DNA from: Mycobacterium sp. DL440
GTDB lineage: Bacteria > Actinomycetota > Actinomycetes > Mycobacteriales > Mycobacteriaceae
DNA: 64,000 nucleotides
Reading direction: 5' to 3'
Assembly (NCBI RefSeq): GCF_011745145.1
Contig: NZ_CP050191.1
Location: 496,001 to 560,000, forward strand
Made by a program: the position numbers and the translations under genes. The notes under the pieces were generated by a model that worked only from the letters and a program-made list of their open reading frames with translations, was not told the DNA's origin and did no database searches. This document shows, piece after piece, positions 24,378 to 33,723 of the stretch. Each line of letters begins with the position of its first letter. The stretch's first letter is position 1.

Positions 24378-25247
24378 ATGCCCCTCAATCCGGAAGCCAT
24401 TGGCGAGACCACCGATCCGATTCCGTTCGACTGGACCGACCGCGACACCCTGCTGTACGCCATCGGCGTGGGCGCGGGCACCGCAGATCTCGCGTTCACC
24501 ACCGAGAACAGTCACGAGATCGAACAGCAGGTACTGCCGACGTATGCGGTGATCGCCTGCTCGGCCTTTCCGGCGGCGCTAAAGATCGGCACGTTCAACT
24601 TCGGCATGCTGCTACACGGCTCCCAGGAGATCCGGCTGCACCGGCCACTGCCCCCGGCCGGGAAGCTCAGCGTGGTCTCCGAGGTCGTCGACATCCAGGA
24701 CAAGGGTGAGGGCAAGAACGCGGTGGTCATGCTCAAGGGCATCGGCACCGATCCGGCCAGCGGCGAGGTCGTCGCGGAAACCCTTACCACCGTGGTGATT
24801 CGGGGCGAAGGTGGATTCGGCGGGCAGCCGGGGCAACGTCCCGTGGCGCCGCAGATTCCCGATCGCGAACCGGACGCCCAGGTGGCGTTGCCCACCCGCG
24901 AGGATCAGGCGCTGATCTATCGACTGTCCGGGGACCGCAACCCGCTGCACAGCGATCCGTGGTTCGCGAAGAATCTGGCCGGGTTCCCGAAGCCGATCCT
25001 GCACGGTCTGTGCACCTACGGGGTGGCCGGGCGGGCGTTGGTTGCCGAACTCGGAGGCGGTGACGCCACGAAGGTTCAGGCGGTGGCTGCGCGGTTCAGT
25101 TCGCCGGTGTTCCCGGGTGAGACGCTGACCACGTCGATTTGGCGTACCGAACCGGGGCGGGCGGTGTTCCGCACCGAGGCTGCCGGGACCGACGGTGCCG
25201 ATGCCCGCCTCGTGCTGGAGGACGGCGTCGCCGAGTATTCCCAGTGA
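24378..25247 (+). CDS. htdY: 3-hydroxyacyl-thioester dehydratase (MaoC-like, double hotdog)
   Basis: This 289-residue double-hotdog protein has the hydratase-2 active-site motif YRLSGDRNPLHSDPWFA (about residues 176-192), holding the catalytic Asp and His. It is the size and sequence type of Rv3389c HtdY, which hydrates or dehydrates (R)-3-hydroxyacyl thioesters in fatty-acid metabolism. The N-terminal hotdog lacks the catalytic motif, as usual. A TATCGT hexamer ends 8 nt before the ATG, so the message may be nearly leaderless. It is divergent from acrA1, another fatty acyl enzyme. Confidence 0.92.
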   Translation: MPLNPEAIGETTDPIPFDWTDRDTLLYAIGVGAGTADLAFTTENSHEIEQQVLPTYAVIACSAFPAALKIGTFNFGMLLHGSQEIRLHRPLPPAGKLSVVSEVVDIQDKGEGKNAVVMLKGIGTDPASGEVVAETLTTVVIRGEGGFGGQPGQRPVAPQIPDREPDAQVALPTREDQALIYRLSGDRNPLHSDPWFAKNLAGFPKPILHGLCTYGVAGRALVAELGGGDATKVQAVAARFSSPVFPGETLTTSIWRTEPGRAVFRTEAAGTDGADARLVLEDGVAEYSQ

Positions 25248-25352
25248 TCCAGCCGGTCCGGCAATTTCGTAGAAGTGCTGCACACCGCGTGGTGGGTTGA
25301 CAGGATCGGACCACTACGGGCGCACGGCGCGGTGCGGGATGGGTGGTGGCGG

Positions 25353-26252
25353 ATGACGCAGGTAAACCTGGTCGTTGGATATCTGGCCACTCCCGGTGGC
25401 GCCGATGCGCTGGCGTTGGCAGTCCGGTTCGCCCGGACGCTGGATGCCGAGGTGAACATCTGCATTGTGCTGCCACCCGACAACGCACCTCCCGGCACCG
25501 TTCCCAAGGGCGGCTACGAGGAAGTGCTGGCCGAGCAGGCGCAGGGTTGGCTGGACGACGCGCTGGCCTCGGTGCCCGACGACGTTGTGGCGCACACGTA
25601 TCTGAGCTTCGACGAGTCGTTCGCCGACGGTCTGATCCAGGAAGCGCTGCGGCTGCGGGCGGCCGCCATCGTGGTCGGCGGCGCGGGTGGGGGACTGGTC
25701 GGCAGCTACTCACTGGGATCGGTGGTCAACGAGCTGTTGCACTCCTCACCGGTACCGGTCGCGGTGGCGCCGCGCGGAACCCGCGATTCGAAAGTCGAGC
25801 GGGTACACGAAATCACCTGCGCCATCGGCCAACGCCAGGGTTCGGATCTGTTGCTCGCCACCGCGGTACGGGCCAGTCGGGCCGCGGACATACCGCTGCG
25901 TCTGGCGTCGCTGGTCGCCCTCGATCCGACGTTCGGCTCGTTGCGGGGAGACAGCGAGGCAGTGCGGGCCCATGCGCTCGCCCATGCCGAGCGGACGCTG
26001 GAAGTCGCCAGAAATGAACTGCCGGCTGAGTTTCCGGTGACCTCCACCATCGTGACCGGCCCGAGCGTCGAAGCCGCCGTCGAACAGTTGGGTTGGGACG
26101 ACGGCGACATCATCATGGTCGGATCCAGCCGGCTCAGTGCGCCGCGGCGGATCTTCCTCGGTTCCACGGCGGCCAAGATGTTGCGGGTGTTGGACGTGCC
26201 GATGGTGGTTGTGCCCCGGGATGAACTGAAAGACGGCGAGGACCACTCATGA
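25353..26252 (+). CDS. Tandem universal stress protein (UspA) domains
   Basis: This 299-residue protein contains two Usp domains (about 1-140 and 150-290). The first begins VNLVVGYLATPGGADAL and has a Gly-rich segment VVGGAGGGLVGSYSLGSV; the second ends IIMVGSSRLSAPRRIFLGS. The G-x2-G-x9-G ATP-binding motif is only partly kept, so nucleotide binding is uncertain. The ATG at 25353 was chosen because homology begins there; up to 26 extra codons are open upstream. The stop overlaps the start of the amino-acid permease (ATGA), so the Usp may modulate the transporter (inference). Confidence 0.85.
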   Translation: MTQVNLVVGYLATPGGADALALAVRFARTLDAEVNICIVLPPDNAPPGTVPKGGYEEVLAEQAQGWLDDALASVPDDVVAHTYLSFDESFADGLIQEALRLRAAAIVVGGAGGGLVGSYSLGSVVNELLHSSPVPVAVAPRGTRDSKVERVHEITCAIGQRQGSDLLLATAVRASRAADIPLRLASLVALDPTFGSLRGDSEAVRAHALAHAERTLEVARNELPAEFPVTSTIVTGPSVEAAVEQLGWDDGDIIMVGSSRLSAPRRIFLGSTAAKMLRVLDVPMVVVPRDELKDGEDHS

Positions 26253-27805
26253 CCGAGTCCGCATCGGAATCCGCGTCGCATCAAAAGCTTGCGGGTGCCG
26301 AGCAGTCCAGCGGGTTGGTGTCCAAGGGGCTCGCCGCAGGCAAGGTCGGCACGTTCTCGGGTGCGATCCTCGGGATTTCGTGCGTGGCACCCGGGTACAC
26401 GCTGACCGCGAGCATCGGGTTGATCGTCGCCGCCGTCGGACTGAAGATGCCGGCGATCTTCATCGCCGGGTTCATCCCGATGTTCCTGACGGCCTACGCC
26501 TATCGCGAGCTGAACTCGCGTGCGCCCGACTGCGGGGCGTCGTTCACCTGGTCCACCAAGTCATTTGGCCCCTATGTCGGCTGGATGTGCGGGTGGGGCA
26601 TGGTGATGGCCTCGATCATCGTGTTGTCCAACCTCGCCGCCATCGCGGTGGAGTTCTTCTATCTGTTCATCGCCAGGATCACCAACCATCCCTCGATCGC
26701 CGATCTCACCGACAACAAGGCCATCAACATCGTCACGACGCTGGTGTTCCTGGCCATCGCCACCGCCATCGCCAGTCGCGGTATCACGACCAGTGAGCGC
26801 GTGCAGTACGTCATGGTCGGCTTCCAGATGGTGGTGCTGCTGGCGTTCGCGGTGATGGCGTTCGTTCATGTGGGCCGCGGCGATGCGCCGGCCGGGCTGT
26901 CATTGGACCTGGATTGGTTCGATCCGTTCACCGGACTGACTTTCGGTGTGTTCGCCGTCGGCCTCACCGGATCGATCTTCGCCTTCTGGGGCTGGGACAC
27001 CTGCCTGACGCTGGGGGAGGAGTCCAAGGACCCGACGAAGGTGCCGGGCCGGGCCGGACTGCTGTGCGTGCTCTCGATCCTGGCCACCTATCTGCTGGTT
27101 GCCGTCGCGGTGATGATGTACGCCGGCATCGGGGAAGAGGGTCTGGGGCTGGGTAATCCGGACCACGAGGACAACGTGTTCGCCGCGCTGGCCGATCCGG
27201 TGCTGGGCAGCTGGGCGGGACCGCTGCTGTTCCTGGCGATCCTGGCCTCGTCGGTGGCCAGCCTGCAGACCACCTTCCTGCCTGCCGCGCGGGCGATGCT
27301 GGCGATGGGTGCCTACAAGGCATTCCCGTCGCGCTTCGCCGAGGTCAGCCCGCGCTACCTGGTGCCCGGTTTCGCGACCATCACCGCAGGCGTGGTGACC
27401 GGCGCCTTCTACACCGTGGTGAATCTGCTGTCCGAGAGTGCCTTGCTGGATACCATTGCCGCCCTTGGCATCATGATCTGCTGGTACTACGGCATCACAG
27501 CATTCGCGTGCGTCTGGTATTTCCGTCGGGAGTTGTTCACCAGCGCCCACAACATGGTGTTCAAGTTCCTGTTCCCCCTGCTCGGCGGAATCATGCTGGC
27601 CTTGGTTTTCGTGATCGCGATCAGAGAGAGCATGAACCCGGAGAACGGCAGTGGTGCCGCGATCGGCGGTATCGGGCTGGTGTTCTTCATGGGTTTCGGC
27701 ATCCTGCTGCTGGGCGCCGTGCTCATGTTCGTCTGGCGGTCGGTCAACCCAGCGTTCTTCCGAGGCGAGACACTCCGGCACGACACGCCGTCACTCGTGG
27801 AGTAG
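26249..27805 (+). CDS. APC-superfamily amino acid permease
   Basis: This 518-residue integral membrane protein has about 12-14 hydrophobic segments and the APC-family start GAILGISCVAPGYTLTASIG at about residues 38-57, where the broken first helix binds substrate. The WSTKSFGPYVGWMCGWGM segment is also typical. It should import an amino acid or related amine by cation coupling; the substrate is unknown. Translation is coupled to the upstream universal stress protein (ATGA overlap). Transcription ends before the hairpin at 27920-27965. Confidence 0.88.
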   Translation: MTESASESASHQKLAGAEQSSGLVSKGLAAGKVGTFSGAILGISCVAPGYTLTASIGLIVAAVGLKMPAIFIAGFIPMFLTAYAYRELNSRAPDCGASFTWSTKSFGPYVGWMCGWGMVMASIIVLSNLAAIAVEFFYLFIARITNHPSIADLTDNKAINIVTTLVFLAIATAIASRGITTSERVQYVMVGFQMVVLLAFAVMAFVHVGRGDAPAGLSLDLDWFDPFTGLTFGVFAVGLTGSIFAFWGWDTCLTLGEESKDPTKVPGRAGLLCVLSILATYLLVAVAVMMYAGIGEEGLGLGNPDHEDNVFAALADPVLGSWAGPLLFLAILASSVASLQTTFLPAARAMLAMGAYKAFPSRFAEVSPRYLVPGFATITAGVVTGAFYTVVNLLSESALLDTIAALGIMICWYYGITAFACVWYFRRELFTSAHNMVFKFLFPLLGGIMLALVFVIAIRESMNPENGSGAAIGGIGLVFFMGFGILLLGAVLMFVWRSVNPAFFRGETLRHDTPSLVE

Positions 27806-27919
27806 ACGTACTGTCCGATTCGGCGAATTCAGTGAAATGAGCGACAGCGCAAATCATTTAGAACCACGTTGCGCTGTTTGCTCGGCGCAGTGGCGGGGCC
27901 ACGCTCACTTTCCGCGAAT

Positions 27920-27965
27920 GTAACGTGGTGGCGGAAAAACAACTCAAAAATCGCCACCACGTTAC
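27920..27965. terminator. Bidirectional hairpin terminator
   Basis: GTAACGTGGTGGCG (27920-27933) and its exact complement (27952-27965) form a 14-bp stem with an 18-nt A-rich loop. It lies between the convergent permease (stop 27805) and the secreted-protein gene (stop 27975), so it can serve both. There is no U-tract on either side. Confidence 0.65.
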
Positions 27966-27974
27966 GTACGCGAA

Positions 27975-29003
27975 CTATCCGGCGGCGTTGCCGATACCGG
28001 ACTTACCCGGATTGTGGGCGACGTGGAACGGATCGAGGAGATCCCACACCGTCGCGACAGTGGTGTCCTTGAGTTCGGCACCCGAGGCTTCCTGATTGAT
28101 GAGGTCGGCGACGATGTCGTAGCCGTAGTACACCGCCGAACCCGGTGGGGTGGTCTTGATCAGCTCCATGATGATCGTCTGCCGGGCATCTCGAGCTGCA
28201 TCGTCATCACCTAGCGCAGGGGCCAGGCTCGGCAGGATCTTGCTGATCGGAATCACCGCATTCACCCAAGGCACGATCTGGCTGCCCCGGTAGATCTGCT
28301 CGGTCGCCTCGCGGATGAATGGATCGAGTTCGTCGGGAAGGGCTGTGTTCATCAACGCATTCCGCAGATTCATGATCGGCTCAGGGATGTCCGTCGGCTC
28401 CGGATCATTGTCACGGAACGGGTTGAGATCCCATGCCTGGCCATCGTCCGCGGTGTCGGCCTGAGTCTGCACCGCAGCGAGCTTCGGGGTGACGATCGAC
28501 TTGCTCGCCGGTTGCGCGACGGTCTCGGTGTCCGATTTGTCGACCACTACCGGGTCCGGCTTCGGAGCCGCCTGCTTCGGGGCGAACAAGTCCTTGAGCT
28601 TGGCGACCTGACCGGCCTCGAACTCGTCGGCGCTGGGCTTCGGCTTGGGCGTGGCCGCCACCGGTTTGGTGGCCTTGGCGGTATCGGTGACCTGGGTAGC
28701 CGCCTTCTCGATCTTGCCGGCCCGCTTTTCGCGGCTGTCTTTGACGTTGTCCTTGACCTTGGACAACGGCTTGGGCCGCTCGGCCTCGCCAGTCTTCGTC
28801 TTGCCGGTCTTGGCCTGGGTGCGCTTGGGCCCGGCCTTGACGTGCTGCGATGTGCTTTTGGTCGAGCCTTTAGCCGCGCCTTCGCCGGAATCAGCGTGGG
28901 CGGTGCCCTGTCCGGCCACGGCGAGCGCCGCGCCGACTCCCGCCGCTACGGCGACACCACCGACGTAGCCGATGTACTTCGTTGACGCTGACGTCGATGC
29001 CAT
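27975..29003 (-). CDS. Secreted Lys/Pro-rich protein of unknown function
   Basis: This 342-residue protein has a signal peptide (KYIGYVGGVAVAAGVGAALA...) with probable cleavage after AHA near residue 37. A lysine-, alanine- and proline-rich low-complexity region (about 40-200) follows, then a more ordered C-terminal part with DELDPFIREATEQIYRGSQI. The leader resembles that used by large mycobacterial secreted proteins, but no catalytic domain was recognised. The ATG at 29003 follows AAAGGA. It is divergent from dnaE2, with only about 150 bp between them, including the dnaE2 SOS box. Confidence 0.75.
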   Translation of the reverse strand: MASTSASTKYIGYVGGVAVAAGVGAALAVAGQGTAHADSGEGAAKGSTKSTSQHVKAGPKRTQAKTGKTKTGEAERPKPLSKVKDNVKDSREKRAGKIEKAATQVTDTAKATKPVAATPKPKPSADEFEAGQVAKLKDLFAPKQAAPKPDPVVVDKSDTETVAQPASKSIVTPKLAAVQTQADTADDGQAWDLNPFRDNDPEPTDIPEPIMNLRNALMNTALPDELDPFIREATEQIYRGSQIVPWVNAVIPISKILPSLAPALGDDDAARDARQTIIMELIKTTPPGSAVYYGYDIVADLINQEASGAELKDTTVATVWDLLDPFHVAHNPGKSGIGNAAG

Positions 29004-29129
29004 TGCCCGTCCTTTCACAGCCGATCCCCAGCCCAGGGGCATCGTAGGGGGCGGCGGCGTGATCGGCATCACGAGGCGCGACCTACCCACCTTCACCGGT
29101 TGCCTTGCCGCTGCACCAACAGCTGGATC

Positions 29130-29151
29130 TCGAACACATGTTCGATACACT
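29130..29151 (+). promoter_or_regulatory. LexA (SOS) box and -10 of dnaE2
   Basis: TCGAACACATGTTCGA (29130-29145) is a perfect match to the mycobacterial LexA consensus. It is followed directly by TACACT (29146-29151), which ends 6 nt before the GTG start at 29158. This fits a leaderless dnaE2 transcript fully blocked by LexA until DNA damage. Confidence 0.92.
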
Positions 29152-29157
29152 GATGGG

Positions 29158-32100
29158 GTGAGTTGGCATAACGGGCCGCCGAGCTGGTCGGAGATGGAGC
29201 GGGTGCTCTCTGGCCAGTCGCCGCGGCCCGCCGCGGGTGGCAAGCCCCGCCGTTCCGGCCTGCCGTTGGAGCCCGCCGGCGACGGCGGGGACAGCCCGGC
29301 CTGGTCGCGTAAGCGCAGCATCTATCAGCCGCCGGAACTCGACCGGTCGCGAACGTCGGTCCGTTACGCCGAACTGCACACGCACAGCGCCTACAGCTTC
29401 CTCGACGGCGCGAGTACGCCGGAGGAGTTGGTCGAGGAGGCGGCCCGGCTGAACCTGCGGGCGATCGCGCTGACCGATCACGACGGGCTCTACGGCGCCG
29501 TCCGGTTCGCCGAGGCGGCCAGGGAGCTGGACGTGGCCACGGTCTTCGGCGCCGAGCTGTCGCTGGGGAACATTCCCCGCACCGAGGATCCCGATCCGCC
29601 CGGCCCGCATCTGCTGGTGCTGGCCCGCGGGCCGGAGGGTTACCGGCGGTTGTCCCGCGAGATCGCCAAGGCGCATCTGGCCGGTGGTGAGAAAGGCAAG
29701 CCCCGCTACGACTTCGGCGGGCTCACCGAGGCCGCTGGTGGGCACTGGCACATCCTCACGGGCTGTCGTAAAGGTCATGTCCGCCAGGCGCTTTCCCGCG
29801 GTGGGCCCGAAGCTGCCGCTGCCGCGCTGGCCGATCTGGTGGACCGGTTCGGAGCCGGCCGGGTCAGCATCGAGCTCACCCATCACGGCCATCCGTGTGA
29901 CGACGAACGCAATGCCATCCTGGCCGGGCTGGCGTCGCGGTTCGGGATACCGGTGGTGGCCACCACCGGGGCGCACTTCGCAGCGCCTGACCGGGGTCGG
30001 CTGGCCATGGCGATGGCGGCGATCCGGGCCCGCAACTCGATGGACACCGCAGCCGGGTGGCTGGCCCCGCTCGGCGGGTCTCATCTGCGCTCGGGGGAGG
30101 AGATGGCCCGGCGGTTCGGTACCGAGATCGTGACGGCTGCAGCCGATCTCGGTGAGCAGTGCTCTTTCGGTCTGGCGCTCATCGCCCCGCAGCTGCCGCC
30201 GTACCCAGATGTACCGTCCGGCGAAACCGAGGACAGTTGGCTGCGGCATCTGGTCATGGCGGGAGCGGCCGAGCGGTACGGGCCCGTCGACAACGCAGAA
30301 AAGGCCTACGCGCAGATCGAACACGAACTGCGGATCATCGAGCAGCTGAAGTTCCCCGGCTATTTCCTCGTGGTCCACGACATCACCCGGTTCTGCCGGG
30401 ACAACGACATCCTTTGTCAGGGTAGGGGATCGGCGGCCAACTCGGCGGTCTGCTACGCGCTGAAGGTCACCAACGTCGACCCGATCGCCAATGAGCTGCT
30501 GTTCGAACGGTTCCTGTCCCCGGCTCGCGACGGGCCGCCCGATATCGACATCGACATCGAATCGGACTTGCGCGAGAACGTCATTCAGTACGTATACGAG
30601 CGCTACGGTCGGGACTACGCCGCCCAGGTAGCCAACGTCATCACCTATCGCGGACGCAGCGCGGTCCGCGACATGGCCCGGGCGTTGGGGTTCTCCCAGG
30701 GGCAGCAGGACGCCTGGAGTAAGCAGCTCAGCCGGTGGAATGGGCGTCCCGACTCGCCGGAGGCGAAAGACATCCCGCAGCCGGTGATCGAGCTGGCCAC
30801 CCAGATCGCCAATCTGCCTCGGCACCTCGGCATCCACTCCGGCGGCATGGTGATCTGTGACCGCCCGATCGCCGACGTGTGCCCGGTGGAGTGGGCCCGC
30901 ATGGCCAACCGCAGCGTACTGCAGTGGGACAAAGATGACTGTGCGGCAATAGGTTTGGTGAAGTTCGACCTGCTCGGCCTCGGCATGCTCTCGGCCCTGC
31001 ACTACGCCATCGACCTGCTGGCCGAGCACAAGGGCATCGCTGTCGACCTGGCCAAACTGGATCTGTCCGAACCGGCGGTCTACGAGATGCTGCAGAAGGC
31101 CGACTCGGTCGGGGTGTTCCAGGTCGAGTCCCGCGCGCAGATGGCCACCCTGCCCCGGCTCAAGCCACGCGAGTTCTACGACCTGGTGGTCGAGGTGGCG
31201 TTGATCCGGCCGGGCCCGATCCAGGGTGGTTCGGTGCACCCCTATATCCGTCGCCGCAATGGTTTGGAGGAGGTCACCTATGACCATCCGTCGATGGAAT
31301 CCGCGCTGAAGAAAACGCTGGGCATCCCGTTGTTCCAGGAGCAGCTCATGCAATTGGCGGTCGACTGTGCGGGTTTCACCGCGGCCGAGGCCGACCAGCT
31401 GCGCCGGGCGATGGGTTCCAAACGCTCCACCGAGAAGATGCGGCGGCTACGCAGCCGGTTCTACGACGGCATGCGTGACCTTCACGGCATCAACGGCGAG
31501 GTGGCCGAGCGCATCTACGAGAAGCTGGAGGCGTTCGCCAATTTCGGTTTCCCGGAAAGTCATTCGCTGAGCTTCGCGTCGCTGGTGTTCTATTCGTCGT
31601 GGTTCAAACTGCACCATCCGGCGGCGTTCTGCGCGGCACTGCTGCGGGCCCAGCCGATGGGGTTCTATTCACCGCAGTCCCTGGTCGCCGACGCGCGCAG
31701 GCACGGAGTGACGGTGCACGGTCCCGGTGTGAACGCCAGCCTGGCCTACGCGACGTGCGAGAACCGCGGCATGGATGTGCGGCTCGGCCTGGGCAGTGTC
31801 CGCCACATCGGTGACGAGTTGGCCCAACGGCTGGTCGATGAACGAGATGCCAACGGGCCGTTCACCACCCTGATCGACCTGACCAACCGGGTGCAGCTGT
31901 CCGTGCCGCAGACCGAGGCGCTGGCCACCGCCGGTGCGCTGGGTTGTTTCGGGGTCAGTCGGCGCGAGGCGCTGTGGGCGGCGGGCGCGGCGGCCACCCA
32001 GCGGCCGGACCGGTTGCCAGGGGTGGGCTCTTCCTCGCACGTGCCGCCGCTACCGGGGATGAGCGCCCTGGAGTTGTCGGCCGCCGACGTGTGGGCCACC

Positions 32101-32472
32101 GGCATCTCACCGGACAGCTATCCGACTCAGTACCTGCGCGCCGGCCTCGACGCTCTCGGTGTTGTCCCCGCCGACAAGTTGCTGGACGTTGTCGACGGAA
32201 CCCGAATCCTGGTTGCCGGGGCGGTGACTCACCGCCAGCGCCCGGCGACCGCACAGGGGGTGACGTTCATGAACCTGGAAGACGAGACCGGGATGGTCAA
32301 CGTGCTGTGCGCCCCCGGGGTGTGGGCGCGCTACCGCAAGCTGGCGCAGACGTCCCCGGCACTGGTGGTGCGTGGCATCGTCCAGAACGCCAGCGGTGCG
32401 ATCACCGTGATCGCCGACCGGATGGAACCAGTCGCGCTGCGGGTCGGCTCCCGATCGCGAGACTTCCGCTGA
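29158..32472 (+). CDS. dnaE2: Error-prone DNA polymerase DnaE2
   Basis: This 1104-residue C-family polymerase is the mutasome member that performs damage-induced mutagenesis with ImuA' and ImuB. The N-terminal PHP domain is visible (YAELHTHSAYSFLDG near residue 67), the palm carries the catalytic Asp motif PDIDIDIESDLRE near 461, and an OB-fold region ends the protein. A DnaE1-like beta-clamp motif was not seen, consistent with recruitment through ImuB. The start is the GTG immediately after the SOS promoter; the open frame extends further upstream but would cross the LexA box. It is slightly longer than the M. tuberculosis protein, with an extra N-terminal low-complexity segment. Confidence 0.96.
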   Translation: MSWHNGPPSWSEMERVLSGQSPRPAAGGKPRRSGLPLEPAGDGGDSPAWSRKRSIYQPPELDRSRTSVRYAELHTHSAYSFLDGASTPEELVEEAARLNLRAIALTDHDGLYGAVRFAEAARELDVATVFGAELSLGNIPRTEDPDPPGPHLLVLARGPEGYRRLSREIAKAHLAGGEKGKPRYDFGGLTEAAGGHWHILTGCRKGHVRQALSRGGPEAAAAALADLVDRFGAGRVSIELTHHGHPCDDERNAILAGLASRFGIPVVATTGAHFAAPDRGRLAMAMAAIRARNSMDTAAGWLAPLGGSHLRSGEEMARRFGTEIVTAAADLGEQCSFGLALIAPQLPPYPDVPSGETEDSWLRHLVMAGAAERYGPVDNAEKAYAQIEHELRIIEQLKFPGYFLVVHDITRFCRDNDILCQGRGSAANSAVCYALKVTNVDPIANELLFERFLSPARDGPPDIDIDIESDLRENVIQYVYERYGRDYAAQVANVITYRGRSAVRDMARALGFSQGQQDAWSKQLSRWNGRPDSPEAKDIPQPVIELATQIANLPRHLGIHSGGMVICDRPIADVCPVEWARMANRSVLQWDKDDCAAIGLVKFDLLGLGMLSALHYAIDLLAEHKGIAVDLAKLDLSEPAVYEMLQKADSVGVFQVESRAQMATLPRLKPREFYDLVVEVALIRPGPIQGGSVHPYIRRRNGLEEVTYDHPSMESALKKTLGIPLFQEQLMQLAVDCAGFTAAEADQLRRAMGSKRSTEKMRRLRSRFYDGMRDLHGINGEVAERIYEKLEAFANFGFPESHSLSFASLVFYSSWFKLHHPAAFCAALLRAQPMGFYSPQSLVADARRHGVTVHGPGVNASLAYATCENRGMDVRLGLGSVRHIGDELAQRLVDERDANGPFTTLIDLTNRVQLSVPQTEALATAGALGCFGVSRREALWAAGAAATQRPDRLPGVGSSSHVPPLPGMSALELSAADVWATGISPDSYPTQYLRAGLDALGVVPADKLLDVVDGTRILVAGAVTHRQRPATAQGVTFMNLEDETGMVNVLCAPGVWARYRKLAQTSPALVVRGIVQNASGAITVIADRMEPVALRVGSRSRDFR

Positions 32473-32481
32473 GCGCTCGGC

Positions 32482-33462
32482 TCAGGCACTCGCCACGGAC
32501 GGGTCGATGGATGGGTCAGGGACCGGAGTGGCGCGGTCCTCGAGCCCGGTCCTCAGCAGTGACCACGCCAACCGCCGCGCGGCGGTGGCCCGCTCATGCA
32601 GGAGGTGCTGGACGGCCGGGATGGGGTTGGTTTCCGGGGTGCGGCCCTCGACCACGTCGGCGTGCAGATCCTCGGCGACCTGGATCGCCATCAGCACCGC
32701 ATCGTTGACCCGGTTCAGGGCGTCCTGCAGGCGGTCGTCCTGGCTGAGCAGGTGGGCGTTGTCCAACTCGACCGAGACATCACTTACGACCTGGCTGATC
32801 TGAGCGAAGAGCGCGTTCATCGCGGTTTCCCGCTCGTCGCGGTCCGGGTTGCGCAGTTGCGTCGCACCTTCGGTCCACAGCGTCGCCAGCATCCGGGTGT
32901 GGGCTCCGACCGCGCGGGATACCTCGATCATCGCCTGCTTCTGCAGCTGCTCGAGCAGGTTGTTGCGTTCGATGCGGGACAGTTCTCGTTGGGCTGCCAG
33001 TTCGGCGTGGTGCAGTTTCTGCTGGGACTCCATCTGGGCCCGATGCCATTTCTGGGTCAGCGCGAGTCCCAGCGCCGAGCGCTCGTCGGCAGCCGCCAGC
33101 TCACGCCGCAGGCGCTCGTCGGCCTGCGCGATGTCGTATTTGGCCTGACGTTGGATGGTGAGGGTCAGCCACATCGTCACCATCACGACGACGAAGACGA
33201 CGGCACCGAAGAACCACTCGGCCTTGCTTCCGGGTTGTCCCGGGCTGAACAGCAGGTAGGAGATGATGGCCAGGCTGCCCAGGCCGCCACACACCAGCCA
33301 CCCGATACCGGGCCTGGTGTCAACCGACATCGTCTTGGCCGGCGCCACTGGATCCACCACAGCCACCCGCATCGGCTCGGTCACCTCGCCCACCTGGTCG
33401 TAGTTCGGCGGGGCGCCCCCTGAAGACTCAGCGGCCCTTGTCGATTCAGTTAGTCCGGCCAT
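32482..33462 (-). CDS. Two-TM membrane protein with long cytoplasmic coiled coil
   Basis: This 326-residue protein of unknown function has two membrane segments (about 55-75 and 85-107) followed by a charged, heptad-like helix (AQADERLRRELAAADERSAL, then about 80 more residues) and a mostly helical C-terminus. The topology suggests a membrane-anchored scaffold with a cytoplasmic coiled coil. The ATG at 33462 follows GGGAGG by 5 nt; a longer N-terminus is open but lacks support. It is convergent with dnaE2 (9-bp gap) and shows no link to repair by sequence. Confidence 0.7.
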   Translation of the reverse strand: MAGLTESTRAAESSGGAPPNYDQVGEVTEPMRVAVVDPVAPAKTMSVDTRPGIGWLVCGGLGSLAIISYLLFSPGQPGSKAEWFFGAVVFVVVMVTMWLTLTIQRQAKYDIAQADERLRRELAAADERSALGLALTQKWHRAQMESQQKLHHAELAAQRELSRIERNNLLEQLQKQAMIEVSRAVGAHTRMLATLWTEGATQLRNPDRDERETAMNALFAQISQVVSDVSVELDNAHLLSQDDRLQDALNRVNDAVLMAIQVAEDLHADVVEGRTPETNPIPAVQHLLHERATAARRLAWSLLRTGLEDRATPVPDPSIDPSVASA

Positions 33463-33723
33463 GTCGACCTCCCGTCGGCCAAGCCTGCCACCGTGCGCGT
33501 ACAGAGTAGGGCCACCCTCCGCGCCGCGTGCTACCGGCCGGTGGCACCCTCCTCGCATACTCTGTTTTTCGTCATTCTTCAAGTGCCCCTGGCGATGACG
33601 GGCCGCTCCAAAACCGCTAGTGTCATCGGCGTGCTCCCCGTGAGCGGTGGTGAATCGGACCCGACAGTTCCGGCAACCGGCCGCTCACTTCTGTTGATCT
33701 GTTCGCTTGAGAATTGAGGGCCC

